Shown piece by piece: positions 10,496 to 21,817 of a stretch of 64,000 nt of DNA. Numbering within the stretch: position 1 is the stretch's first letter; every line of letters begins with the position of its first letter. Position numbers and translations under genes: made by a program. Source of the stretch: Oxytricha trifallax (Eukaryota; Ciliophora; Spirotrichea; Sporadotrichida; Oxytrichidae); contig ARYC01001461.1 of the NCBI GenBank assembly GCA_000711775.1, forward strand, positions 1-64,000. The letters run 5' to 3'. Under the pieces are notes generated by a model, which had not been told where the DNA came from, searched no databases, and saw only the letters and a program-made list of their open reading frames with translations.

Positions 10496-11565
10496 ATAAT
10501 ATAAAAACTAATTTTTTTTCTTCTATAAGCAAATATTTATAAAATTATACAAAGTAAGGCTTTAATTGAAAGTCTTCTTAGGGTTTGTACTTCATAGTTC
10601 AATCAAATATTAAATGAGTAAACTAGTAAAAAAGAATTAAATTGAATGAATTATTTTTACAAAAATTTTCTATATTTGTTCTATTTTTATGTATTTTTAC
10701 AAGAGAAGTCTCGACTAATCTGGTGAGTGCAAAATTATTAATATTACCTAAAATATCTCCTTCATTGGGCTGATAAAATAAATAAATATTTAATTTCTAA
10801 TCTTAGAGATGTTTATAAAAGACTAATAAAATTTGTGATTAGAAGTTTGTAATAAATAATTAAAAAAATTCATTAATTAATTATAACTACTTCTTAAAAT
10901 TATTTGGTTTTAGAGCAGTGTTAAATCTAAAATACTCTGATATTTACAAATTATATTTAGAAATTATAGAAACTTCAATTTTTAACCTCCTATTTCTACA
11001 CTTTCCCTTATCTCGTTCTGTTTTGGTAGTTTATATTTTTCTATTTTTGTCAAATAAAATAATGATTTCTCAGCACTTTTTTGAAATATTCTAAAATGCA
11101 AAGTTTTTCTTCTTATTTTGATAGCGAAAGTTCTATAGTATTTCCTTCCTTTTAATTCTTGAAATTTTCTTTAATGACTTTATGAGAAATCTATAATTAA
11201 AAACGCAATGGTAATTAGGGAGGTTTAATATTTACTTGACATATATAAACATAATTGAGACTTTAAAACATTAAAAATTAATTATATGTTCAGATGGTTT
11301 TGATTATGATTCAAATAAGCATGACAAGGGTTCAAATCCCAGAGCATTAATTCTTTTTTTAAACTAATAAGTAAATTATTTGATTAATAAATTGGTATTT
11401 AGTATAAATATTTTGATTAAACATTACAATCTTCTTATCACAAATTATTTTAGTCTATTATACAGCAACGCTTACTCCTTTATCTTGAACTTAACTGCTT
11501 TAATTTAAAACACCATAGAATTATAATTATATTAATCAAATTTGATTGAAATTAAAAAGGAGAAA

Positions 11566-12118
11566 ATGGGTTCAGTCAATGCTCTCTAAAGTTTGGCAAA
11601 GATTTATTGGCAATAAAGTAAAAAGAATTCTCATGGACTGTCTCGATGCTGCTGGTAAGACCAACATATCTTACAAACGATAAGCTCGGTGAAGCCCTCA
11701 CAACTATCCCAAATATCTGCTTCATCGTGGAGGCAGTTGACTGCAAGAGCATCAGTTTCACTTTGTGAGATGTAGGCTGTCAGGACAAGATTAGATACAT
11801 TTGGAAACAATGCTACCAGAATACCTAAAGTCTAATCTTTGTCGTTAATTCAACAGGATAGAATTAATGAAGCCAGAGAAGAACTCCACAATATGATCAC
11901 TGAGGAAGAATAAAAGTATCATTTCTCTGGTATTCACCAATAAGCAAGGTCTTTCAGGCACTTTGACTTGTACAAAGATTAATGATAAACTAGGTCTCCA
12001 CACTATCAGATACAGAACTTGGGACATTCAAAGCACATGTCTAGTAAATGGAGATGATCTTAATGAAGTTCTTGATTCGTACTTATTGTATGTTGTCGCA
12101 AATCGAAATGCTAAAAGG
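11566..12118 (+). pseudogene. ARF-family small GTPase pseudogene
   Basis: ARF GTPases recruit coats in membrane traffic. This copy starts MGSVNAL, then shifts frame to RILMDCLDAAGKT (P-loop, GLDAAGKT in functional ARFs). It continues with LGEALTTIPNICFIVEAV (normally PTIGFNVE), a TGA in place of the Trp of WDVGGQD (here DVGCQD), QNTQSLIFVVNS, NEAREELHNMI, VFTNKQG (normally NKQD) and GTLTCTKINDKLGLH, then a normal C-terminal part to about 12118. Several frameshifts, a stop and altered guanine-binding residues show that it is not functional. No introns are evident and the order is collinear, which suits a retrocopy. It is close to the MON2-like segments, which is probably coincidence. Confidence 0.85.
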
Positions 12119-12382
12119 TATTTATTCATTGCTTGCTTCTTTGAATTGTTCAGATCGATTAAGTTCTCTATCGCTCTTAATATAGTGAACTATTGTTATA
12201 TCTTATAAATATATGTTTAAATCAGATAGTAATATTTTCAAAATAACTCACTTCTTTAAAGTAGAAATATAGTACTAATTTTATTAGTTTTTTAATTCAC
12301 TTGCAACAATTTCCACATTTCGAATATACTAAATTAATAAAAAAAGGTATTAACATAGAAATAATAAATTTTGAAAAATACA

Positions 12383-12620
12383 ATGATAGTCGATGTATCA
12401 ATAATGAATCCGATTAAGAGCCTGAGGAAAGAAAGTATTAAATGGAGATACGATATTTCTGGGGAAGTACTAGAAGTTGGGGGTGCTACCAAGAAGGATG
12501 ATATGAGTGGGATCGGGTATATCTAACAACAGTTAATATCTGATTAACTCATATAATAAGAAAAAAATGCTGATTAAATTTGTGATTGTAATTTAATATT
12601 AAGAGTATTAGTTTTCTGAA
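12383..12620 (+). CDS. Short unknown ORF
   Basis: Open from ATG 12383 with a protein-like first half (IMNPIKSLRKESIKWRYDIS, then EVLEVGGATKKDDMSGIGYI) of better base composition than its surroundings. The frame stays open to a TGA near 12618, but the last third is AT-rich and probably not coding. No family recognised. It could be a single macronuclear-destined segment or an exon remnant. Confidence 0.3.
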
Positions 12621-13600
12621 AAGATCATAATTAAATAAATATTCATATTATGAGTAAAAATAAATAGTTTATTGCAATTTAATTAAAAAATTGAATATTT
12701 TCCAGGCAAAATATAAGAAAAACTATCTTTAATTATAACTAATAAATGTTTTGTTTTGTTTTTAAGTTTTAATTAAAAATTTTTCATTTTATTTTATTTG
12801 TTATAAAACTTTCTTGGCAAATACAGTAAGAGTCTAACTCTCGATACTATCACTCTTAGGTTACAATAATGTAAGTAATCAGTCGATTGAGTTATCAATA
12901 GTATAAATATTGTAAGTTTTTGTTTGTTTTATAACTAAAATCTTTTAGGGATTAATTAACAGTAATCAATAAAAAATCAAATCAAATCTAAATATATATT
13001 AATTATAGAAGATTATAGAATTAAATTTCTAATTTACAAACTGCAATTTTATTGATTTATTATTCTGAATGCTTAAATTCTTATTTCTTTCCAAAGAGGT
13101 GAATAAATCTTTTCTACTTTTCCCTGAGAAATAATACAATTCAGAACAATTATAACAATTTTAACTCTTTTAAACAGTAAATAGCAAGTGAAGAAATGCT
13201 TAAAAACATTTATATATATATATAAATCATTTCATAAAGATACTTAATAGTAGTTTAATTTTAATTTTTTAATAATTTTCTGTATTCCTATAAAAAAGCT
13301 CTAATTGAGATTGAGTGGAATCAGTCTCAGTTTACTTTATTGTTTGTTAATGAAAATATATATATAATTAAATAGGGTGTTTTCAAATAAACATTTAAGG
13401 GAGTAAATTTGTCATGCAGTTTGTGTATCATTTAATTAATGAAATAAATGATACTCTTTACATTATTATCATTGATAAAACTTAAAAGATAGTAATTTTT
13501 TTATGTTTTATTTCGCATCATTTCTTCGATTTTATATAATTGATAATTGCTGTATTAAAATTACAGTATTCTATATACCTTATCTACTATGAAACCTTCT
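12621..13600. other. AT-rich stretch with (TA) runs, no gene seen
   Basis: Very AT-rich, with TATATATATA runs near 13210 and 13360. No protein-like frame on either strand. Confidence 0.45.
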
Positions 13601-13619
13601 TTTTGATTTTCACATGAAA

Positions 13620-14830
13620 ATCTTTTAGATTCAGAGAAAATTAAAAGTTGTTAATGAAGAAGAATTAGTTTATACTTTTGACAATTAATTCAGTTCAAAT
13701 TCAAATCACCTCAGCACTATACTATTAATTTTTACGGCATAAAAATTGCTGAAGCACTGAAGGTAATTGAAACTGAAGAGAAAGCAAAAACTCAAGCTGA
13801 CCAAAATACCACATTCTTAAAATAGCATTTAAATCAACCTTCTAAGAAAGCGCAAGTAACCAGAGCCTTACATGCAAGCTTAAGTTTCTACAGTATCAGT
13901 ACTATTTGACTAGATTAAGAATAATGAGAACTATTTCTATAACTAAAGGAATTTTTTAGGGTACAATCAATAAGTACCTCAAATTGGTTCTGTATGGGCT
14001 TACTCCTAATTCGAGTGACTTAGAATTCAAATTTATTGCTTTAAAGCGCTTTTAAGATTATCAATTCATACAACCCACAAGTATTTAGGTCGAATTTTTT
14101 TCAAAATTTGGAATTAATCTAATTAAAAGTTAAATATTCAAATTATATTTCTACACCAAGAAATAGAATAACTTTATAATATTTTTAAAGAAGGATTAAT
14201 AGTTACTTTATCAAATAATTGATGGCCACTTAGTGACTTTCTCGGAACTGGATCTCCTGCTTAGTAAATTCAAAGTATTGGTTAAGGTGACAAAACAGCG
14301 CTGAATTATTAATAAATGGATATGGAACATTAAAGGTTGCTTGCGAGAATCCGTAATCATGAAGATGAAAAATTAGTGGAACCAAAGGAGAGTATTGTCA
14401 TCAATACTTAACTAACATCATTCGTTGAAGCAACAAGTTATTATATTGATGACCCAAAGGGGTGTTGGCAAAAGAATGATAAGATCTTAGTTTGAGAATG
14501 AGCTTGAAAATTACTTTAGGATTAAGGGGTTATAAAGAAACAATGGATGTTTTAGAGATATAATACTGATGAAAAATTCACTTACTTATGCTTATTCTAA
14601 GCCAAATTCTTTTAATCTTTAATGCATAAATTTTTGAGGAAATCAGGAGCAGTATGATATTAAAGTTTATCTATATCCTTTGAAATCACCATTCCCAATT
14701 GAAACTTAAATATCAATTGCCAGCACTTACCATTAAGTTCAAGATCTAAATCAAAAAGAACAAGGCACTCCAAGAATATCAATGACTGAAGTAAGCCTGC
14801 CGCTCAATTCTTTAGAGTAAATGGGTGCTC
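13620..14830 (+). CDS. BBS9/PTHB1-like (BBSome subunit) coding segments, interrupted
   Basis: BBS9 is a BBSome subunit for ciliary membrane traffic. Segments in order: VVNEEELVYTFDNQFSS and KIAEALKVIETEEKAKTQ (13650-13870); NKYLKLVLYGLTPNSSDLEF (about 13970-14060); DGHLVTFSE (14221), matching the DGHL motif; then in the next frame LSDFLGTGSPAQQIQSIG and ALNYQQMDMEHQRLLARIRN (14232-14350), matching the YLGTxP...LNYxxLDxEMxxL region of BBS9; SFVEATSYYIDDPKGCW; and GTPRISMTEVSLPLNSL (about 14760-14810), like IPRVxQCKFRLPL. Frames change between segments and TGA codons occur, so it is an IES-interrupted germline gene or a pseudogene. The match rests on motif order only. Confidence 0.55.
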
Positions 14831-15389
14831 TAGCTTCTTTAAAATAAAAAGCATGGTAAATAAGAGAATTAATATATACAAAATTGGTGGCAGTTCAAAT
14901 TTTAACATTAGATCTGAGAGGTTAAGTAAAGCAAGATTTATTGCAATAATAATAAACAAGTTAGTAGAATGGGACACTTTCTTTGTAGGTTTCGATTTCA
15001 TGAATTTGAAAAATTCGGAAATGAGTTGGAGAAAATGTTGTATATATATATATATAAATATATATATAACTAATTCGTAAAAATCTTAAAAAAAATACTT
15101 TCAAATAAATGGGTCCACTCTGCTAATTTTTTAAATAATCAATTTTGGCGAAACAGCTCACAAAAAAAAACTTTCGCGACTTGCTTCGCTGAGCTGGTAT
15201 TTCTTTCCAACTCATAATAAAATTCTGTTTATTTTTGTATTCATTTATTTGAATGATATTTTTTATTTTTACCAAGATTTGTTTTAAAAAATCTCTTACT
15301 TTCCATCTAAACTCAAACTTAAGATTTGTTTGATTTAATTAATTTTTAGTGATAAATTATATACAAATAAATAAAAAGTATTAACACTT

Positions 15390-16690
15390 CTCTGCTAAGT
15401 GCTTCCTCATGTTCCACTTGAATACTTCATTTCTTACATATTATTTCTCAAAAGTAAACTGCTATTTTATTTGAAACATGTGCGTTCTTCTTACAAATGA
15501 TTAGCTATCATTCTCCAAAATACATTACTATACAATAGTGCCTTCAGGAACATTAGCTGTATTTATAATCCATGTTCTTAACTCTTATCTGAATGATCGG
15601 CTTTCCAAATATATTACAAAAATCTTATTTTCAGCACTCATGTACAATACAAGCAGACCAAAGCTATAAAAATTTATAGAAAAATTCCCTTTTTCTAATT
15701 TTATTGCATTAGGGTGATAAAAATTACTTATTCGCCTATCTTGACCTTTATCAGTCTTTTCGAGTCTGTTTGAATAGTAAAATCCTGTTAAAAAAAACTT
15801 CTTTCAAATTATCAGATACCAGAATGTTACTAGGATTCAAATTGTTATTGATATACCCTAAAGAGTGAAAATATGTTAATGCTAAAAAAAGGCTCATAAT
15901 TATTTATGTTTTTTGTTGTGATGATAATTCTTATTGTTCTAAAATTTCCTAAAGCGCTCTCCCTTTTTTTATACTTAAGTTTGAATGAGATTCTCTGAAT
16001 TTCTTAAATTATCAAGATTTACAATTCTACTTTTATTTTTAATCTTTTGATGCTAAAGGATAGACAAGAAAGTATTAAACTTAATTTTATTGTTCTTGTT
16101 TTTTCAAGAAATTTTACTGGGAAACTTACTTTAATCAAATTATTTTCATAAATTTCTGATATTTAATTTTATATTTTGCATTTAATTTTCGAATCTTTAT
16201 TTGCATTAGTAAGTCAAGGCATTACTAACTTTTTAACTTCAGCATTCAAAATTGATAATTATATTTATATTATTCATTGCTCCATATCTATGATTTATTA
16301 TTTCGAAATTTGTATTTTATTTCCAGTCTTATTTAATCTCTCTCCTTTTATTTTGTAAAATTTATAATTTTCTAAACTTTTCATAAGTTGAAGGAGTTAT
16401 ATTTTGATAAATATTAAGGCTTTTTTAATCCTACTCATCGATGTCATGGGCATCAGAACTGTAATGCTACTGAGCTTTGTAAATTGATGAGTATTTTTTA
16501 CCACACAATAGGCAGGGATATTCATTTTCTTAGTTTTTCTATATTCTATAGTTCCTTTGAGTCTTATGATACTCTCTTATGTGAACTCTTAAGCCAATTT
16601 TATCTGCAACTCTCTTTTAGCATTGTGGGAAGAAAGCACATTCAATTTACTATAATTTTGCATATTCTAAATCAGATTGATCAATAAAAT
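15390..16690 (-). CDS. Divergent zinc-finger/kinase protein of the TBE 57 kDa type
   Basis: The 5' part (16690-16420) is open with TAA/TAG as Gln and encodes two C2H2-like fingers: ECAFFPQC...VHIREYH and YPCLLCGKKYSS...HYSSDAHD. A Gln/Lys-rich linker follows. The 3' part (16060-15390) encodes a kinase-like C-lobe: LALTYFHSLGYINNNLNPSN then ILVSDN, and further on SFGLLVLYMSAENKIF. The fingers-then-kinase order is that of the TBE 57 kDa protein, but the sequence is far from both TBE copies here. The catalytic HRD is replaced (INNN), so it would be a pseudokinase even if expressed. A frameshift or interruption lies near 15780. It may mark another old TBE-like element; no ends were found. Confidence 0.55.
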
Positions 16691-16699
16691 CCTTGTTGT

Positions 16700-17715
16700 C
16701 ATTTTAAACTTCAACTTTATTACTTTTACTTATTTACTTTTATTTTTAGTTCGAGGATTAAATTAATTTATTGTTTCTTTGACTTTAAGACTACTATATA
16801 GATTAATTTTCAGGCTTTTAGACAATTTTCTCTGTTTAAAACGGAGTTTCTCTTTAAATAAATAAATTGTCTAATGATTCATTTTTACTGACATCTATAT
16901 TTCCATTTCCATTCTAATATAAAGAGAGATTAAGTAAATTTGTGTTTTTATTATTATTAATAAATTTATTAAAGTAAAATAAATTATCAAAATTAATCAT
17001 TGAATGTTAAATAATTAACTTTATTATATTAAATAAAAATTTTCAAAATCAATGAATCTAATTATTGCTATTATTTTATAATAAGGTTTATATGATATAA
17101 ATTTTTGTATTGCTTTGTATTTAATTAGTAAAATTAAAATTGGAATATATTATTAGAGTTAAAAAATAGTTTATTAGAACATTTTTCTAAATTTATTAAT
17201 TACAATATAAATTTATACGATGTTACTTTTAATAGAAACAAATATAAAATTATAAATAGTAACTCATTTTACTATAAAAGGTAAGATTTTTTGAATTTTA
17301 AAATGCAATCATTGTTTAATATATAGAGTCGCTTTGGCGATGATGTCATTAAACTTACATATGATGAATTGATAAATAGATTTCGGTGTAAAAAAGACTT
17401 GCATCATTACTTAGTTTACTAGTGTAATAATTTATAAAATATTCATTTATTAGAGGGTTTTTATTTTTGCCATCTCATGAAAACACAAGAGTTGACTTTT
17501 TGAGGGAAATTATAAATGAAACAAAAAAAGCAATTAAGGTGAAAGACATTAATTAATCAAATTTACAATTTTATTAATGGTGCATTTTTTGTTGACGAAG
17601 TAGATAGTCAATACTTGCCAAGCGTAAATGAGAAAAATAGAAAACTAGAATTGAACGAGATTTTTTCTGGGTATATCAACCACAATAAAGAGCGATTTTT
17701 AAAATCAATGATTCA
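16700..17715. other. AT-rich stretch with short coding-like remnants
   Basis: Mostly AT-rich. Around 17310-17780 there are short plus-strand protein-like runs (for example PSVNEKNRKLELNEIFSGY at about 17618) ending just at the left edge of TBE copy 2. They may be the end of a gene or element interrupted by that insertion; no family recognised. Confidence 0.35.
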
Positions 17716-17720
17716 AGATT

Positions 17721-17850
17721 CAAAACCTCAAAATCCTTTCAGTAGTTTGATTGAGTTTTTGATTGATAAAATTAGAAAATTAGTGCATATTTTATAAGGG
17801 TTTATGTAGGGGTTTAATGTTTAAATATTAGTAATTTAAGTGAGTATATG
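17721..17850 (+). repeat. TBE copy 2 left terminal inverted repeat
   Basis: Shares AGTAGTTTGATTGAG, TTGATTGATAAAA, GGGTTTATGTAGGGG and TTTAATGTTTAAATAT with the right end of copy 1. The C4A4 block is mutated (CAAAACCTCAAAATCC). Confidence 0.9.
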
Positions 17851-18872
17851 CGAGGTTGTGGGTCAGCTTATGGCAGTTAGTATAAAAGCTTATTGTTTAA
17901 GTTGCGTTATTGATGTGATGATTATAGTGATTAACTCTAACCTATTCTAAATTACACGTCTATAGCAAGGCAACTCCATAAATCTCCAGCAACTGTTCGT
18001 TCTCAATGTCTATTAGCATTGAATTTTAAGAGATCGCATCATAATTCTAAACCTAAGAGACCTCTTAAATTTTTGCAACATCACATCAATTATCTTATTA
18101 ATGATAAGACTCTTAAATACTGGGCTCATTTCTCTATGGCCTAGAGGTGTGATGTTTCATCGCCAATTTCCTAAGTTTCGCATCTCTGCTTAATCGATAG
18201 CTAACATATATATATATATAAATAATAGAATATCTTACAATATAGTCAATCGTATAAAGATAGTGATTGACTTTAATGTTCAATTTTATAAGGATAATTT
18301 AAATTATACATTCGATTAAATGCTGAGAGCTTAACATCATAATAAAAAGTTCATTAAAGCTGAGGAAGCAGTATTCAACTTTAATACCTTTATTTCAAGG
18401 TCTTGGTATAAAAGATATAGCAACATATAAGTATATAATTAAAGGGTTAAGGTTTAATCTCATGTTATTCTTGGTGGAATAAGTGAAGATAGTGGCCTCG
18501 AGACCTATGTTATTCACTCTCGTTTTATAAAGACTGAAAAATTAATTAAGTTCTTGTAATAACTCAGAGACAAGTACGCTGACTAAGAGATTATTCTGTT
18601 CGTTGATAACTTGTCAGTCCATAAAACCAAAGACTCAAGGAAGGAATATGAAAGATTAAACATAAAACCTGTATTTAAAGTTTAATATAACCATTAGTTC
18701 AATGGAATTGAATCATATTGGGGGCAATTGAAAGGTCATTATAAGAAATTGCTGCTCTCCCATATGATGCATAATTTAAAGATAGATACCGTCGATTTTA
18801 TTAAGAGAGTCAGCGATGAGAAAGCTAAAGTATGAGCTAGAGAAGGGAGATTTTGTGTATATAAATAAGTTT
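17846..18872 (+). pseudogene. TBE DDE transposase, first catalytic Asp lost
   Basis: Starts MRGCGSAYGSQYKSLLFKLR, homologous to copy 1. The N-terminal half is open through RPLKFLQHHINYLINDKTL, where copy 1 is broken, then loses frame around 18160-18250. The core is open from about 18255. The first catalytic Asp is replaced by Glu (KAEEAVF instead of HADETVF, near 18360). The second Asp is kept (ILFVDNLSVHK). The Glu is kept in FNGIESYW, but the preceding PYSP is altered to QYNH. A TGA replaces a Cys codon near the C-terminus (18833). Inactive by these changes. Confidence 0.9.
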
Positions 18873-18889
18873 TAGATTTAAGCGAATGA

Positions 18890-19677
18890 ATAAGTGCACA
18901 TATTGAATTAACCCAAAAAGGGATTTGGCTTCTTCTTCCTCTTAAGGCTTGCTTGGGCCTATGTTTTTTCTCATAGTGCCAGCCCCTGCATCTATGTTCA
19001 TCGTCTGGCGCTTAGAAATCTTTGTAGAGTCTCTTACTTAATTCATGCTTTACTTGAGACTTTCTCTCTCTGTTTAATTTGCTCCGCTCTTTCATCAAGT
19101 AAATAGCAGTGCCAGGTTTTTCTATAAATTTAGAAGACTTAGCTTACTAGAGATGAATGGATGCTTCTGCAGTTCCTAGAGCCAGGTGTCGCTGATTTTA
19201 ATTCCGTGCTTCTCTTTTTCTTCAGGAGAGATGCTATAGCTTTTCTTGTGAGCTTTTTATTACTTCATTTAAGTACTCAGGTTTCAGAGTTCCAAGGACG
19301 CCAAAGAAGAAGTTTCTCTCTGGCAGCTTATTAGAGAGTTGCAACTTTGATGGAAGGAAGAGAGCAGCATCTGGATCACTCATAGCATCATCATATAGGT
19401 TTGTAACAGATATTTCAGGGTAGTTAGGAATTTTAATCATCCTAATTTCATTAGACTTAAAAATGCTTTTTTCTTTTCACTTAATAAGTCATTTTAAGAA
19501 TGATATTTTTGTTTCCTCCTAAGTCGGCAAGAACAATCTAACTATGGTTAATATATAAATGTTAGCTTATAACTTACCTTGCTATACCAAATATCTATAT
19601 AGGTCCTCTTTACTTCGAAATTTCCCTATTAAATCTTGAGATTAAATTCTCTTCACTGCATCATTCATAGACTTCAT
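18890..19677 (-). pseudogene. TBE 22 kDa protein with 36-nt intron, decayed
   Basis: Start ATG at 19677 (MKSMNDAVKRI). The intron at 19577-19542 (GTAAGTTA to AACCATAG, 36 nt) is in the same place as in copy 1. After the intron the frame has a TGA near FLK (copy 1 FLKALLSDEKKAF). It is open again from about 19440 (MIKIPNYPEISVTN, then YDDAMSDPDAALFLPS and NFFFGVLGTLKPEYL) and shifts near 19240, just before SISPEEKEK. The 3' end converges on the transposase. Confidence 0.85.
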
Positions 19678-20217
19678 ATTGCTTCCTCATTCTAGAAATT
19701 TTAATGAAATTTAAAATTATGGATATCCATTCTTAGTTTACTAAAATCTTACTACTAAATAGTGAGGACCTACTGAAGGTCAACCTGAATCACATATAAA
19801 GAGAAAGATGGAGGAACTTTCTCCAAATTTCAGAGATTAACTTCCATTTTATCAAAATTATTCCTTAAATTGCTCCTAATAATAAATAATTTAATTAGAT
19901 GTTGCTCCTAATTTACTTAAAACTTAAATAGGAGGTTAAAATAAAGTTCAAAACCTTATTAGGTGGTACATTAAGAAAATTAAATTTTATAACTTCCCCT
20001 CATAATTTTGCGAGAACAAATTTAGGAGGACCACCTAACTTCACAAAACTAAAATGGATGAATTATTGTATAAAATATCTAAAAATTTAAGAAAATTTAA
20101 ACTAATGTCACGCACTCTATTCTTATCAAACCTCTATAAATCTTTTAGGATTTGCTCTTCCTTTTGTTTAAAGGTAGAATTTATACAGCTTATATAATTA
20201 TTAATAGTATTTATAAA

Positions 20218-21690
20218 ATGAGCGGTAACTTACTTAGAAAAGCGGCATTGCTTGGCATTAGCCAGGAAAAACTTTCTTTCATGAATCATAAGAAAATTGA
20301 GACTTGTGATGCCTCTACCTAATATGTGCCTGAAATTTTCTTACCGTAGGTCTCTGACTTTGAATAGCAATTCAATTGCTAAATATAATGCAGAGCTAAG
20401 AAATTTAATGCGGGTACCAATAAAAATGGCTGAAGAGGAGGAAGAGAAAAAAGAAATAAAGATAGAAAATTTTTGAGAAGAGTGTTAGAAGAACTTTAGT
20501 TATAAATTTGCTCTAAAACGTCATACTTTAGAGCAGAATTCTGAAAAACCCAAGCTCTATCTTAAGCATGATAAGATAGATGGAAAATATTTCTGCTCTT
20601 ACTGCAATAAATAATATAATCATTCAAGGATCTGAAAATTCACCTTTAAAAACAGCATGGTAAGAAGTTTGAGGTAATAGATCCTGAGACTGGTGAAGTA
20701 TATCTTCAGAAAAGAAAGCAAGAGACCCTTTAGAATCTATGGAGCAAAGAGTTAAGAAAGAGAATAAACTCATTAAAGCAGTAAGAAACCTTTCAGCCTC
20801 AGAGATTGTAAAAATCACTCTTAAGATGCATGCACTTAAACTTCCAATATTGAATATAATTGACCATAAAGAGTGCAAAGAATGCTATCTTATTCTTGAG
20901 GATATATTTGAGAAAAAAGTCAAAACTGATAAGCAGTTTGCTTACAAAATTAATCCATTCAATTACTTTAAATGTGATGGCAAGTATCAAATGGAGTTTG
21001 TCAATTAGTTTCAAGCTCTTACTGAATTAAGGGATAGACAGAGCAGATTTATAATTAAACTTGAAGCAATTCTACTTGCTTAAAACCATGTAGCATTTCG
21101 CCTACCATTATACTAAATGACATTTAGAGACAATATCCAAGACTAAAGTTGTCCAAAGTAACTACCTCTTATTCTAACAAATGTTTGCAAAGGTATTGAG
21201 GAGCTGCATACTTTAGGATGCGTGCACAAAGATTTAAAGCCTTAAACAATATAATTGACTTTTCACCACTCAGAATGGTAATAATAGACTTCAATAGATC
21301 GTAAAGAGTTAAGGCTTCAGAACTGGCCAATGTTCGTGGCACTCCTGGATATTTTCCAGAGAGAGAGGACTGGAGAGATGGAGATATAAGGTGGAATATC
21401 TGGTCTATCTCATCAGTAATAATAATAGAGTGCGATATGCAAAGAAATGGCTACTACAATTGTAGAAGAGAAAAAGATTCAAAGCAAAGAATCCAGCAGT
21501 ATCAAGTGCAAAATAATATAAAAGTCAAAGTGAAAGATATGGCTTAGCAAATTAACAACAAAGCAGATCATACAATCGACTAGATAATAAGTTGGTTTGG
21601 AGAAATTAAGTTTAGAAAGTTGCCTCTTGATGCCAAAGTACTGTTTGAGTGAATAGTAAAAAGAAAAAATCTCTAATAAACACAAATTTA
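20218..21690 (+). pseudogene. TBE zinc-finger/protein kinase (57 kDa-type), decayed
   Basis: Start ATG 20218 (MSGNLLRKAALLGISQEKL). The zinc-finger region (20480-20650) has CQKNFSYKFALKRH and CSYCNKQYNHSR. The linker (20740-21010) matches copy 1 (LSASEIVKITLKMHALKLPI). The kinase part (21180-21430) has IEELHTLGCVHKDLKPQ (the HRD motif as HKD), VIIDFNRS in place of DFG, and GTPGYFPEREDWRDGD and NIWS near the activation segment. Frameshifts and TGA codons break it in several places. HKD keeps the catalytic Asp, so the ancestor was plausibly an active kinase, although DFN is unusual. Confidence 0.8.
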
Positions 21691-21814
21691 CATTACATTT
21701 AAACCCTAATCCCATTCATAAACCCACCTAAAACCCTAATAAATTATGCACTAATAGTCTACTTTTATCAATCAAAAACTCAATCAAACTACTGAAATCA
21801 GTTTTGGGGTTTTG
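21690..21814 (-). repeat. TBE copy 2 right terminal inverted repeat
   Basis: The reverse complement begins CAAAACCCCAAAACTG and continues with AGTAGTTTGATTGAG, TTTTTGATTGATAAAAGTAG and GGGTTTTAGG. It has the best preserved telomere-like block of this copy. ATT follows at 21815-21817. Confidence 0.9.
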
Positions 21815-21817
21815 ATT

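Larger units (their letters stand above)
17721..21814 (+). mobile_element. TBE: TBE transposon, copy 2 (4.09 kb)
   Basis: Left end CAAAACCTCAAAATCC (17721) and right end (reverse complement) CAAAACCCCAAAAC (to 21814) are C4A4-type TBE ends. Both are followed inward by AGTAGTTTGATTGAG. ATT target duplications lie at 17718-17720 and 21815-21817. Order on the plus strand: transposase (+), 22 kDa (-), zinc-finger/kinase (+), the same as copy 1 but in the opposite orientation. All three genes carry damage, more than copy 1 in the transposase. Confidence 0.95.

Noticed and set aside
11285..11345. tRNA-like sequence (TTCAGATGGTT and GGGTTCAAATCCC boxes)
   Set aside because: A- and B-box-like motifs are present, but I could not form a 7-bp acceptor stem, a 5-bp T stem or a sensible anticodon arm. 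Possibly a tRNA-derived relic; not supported as a gene.
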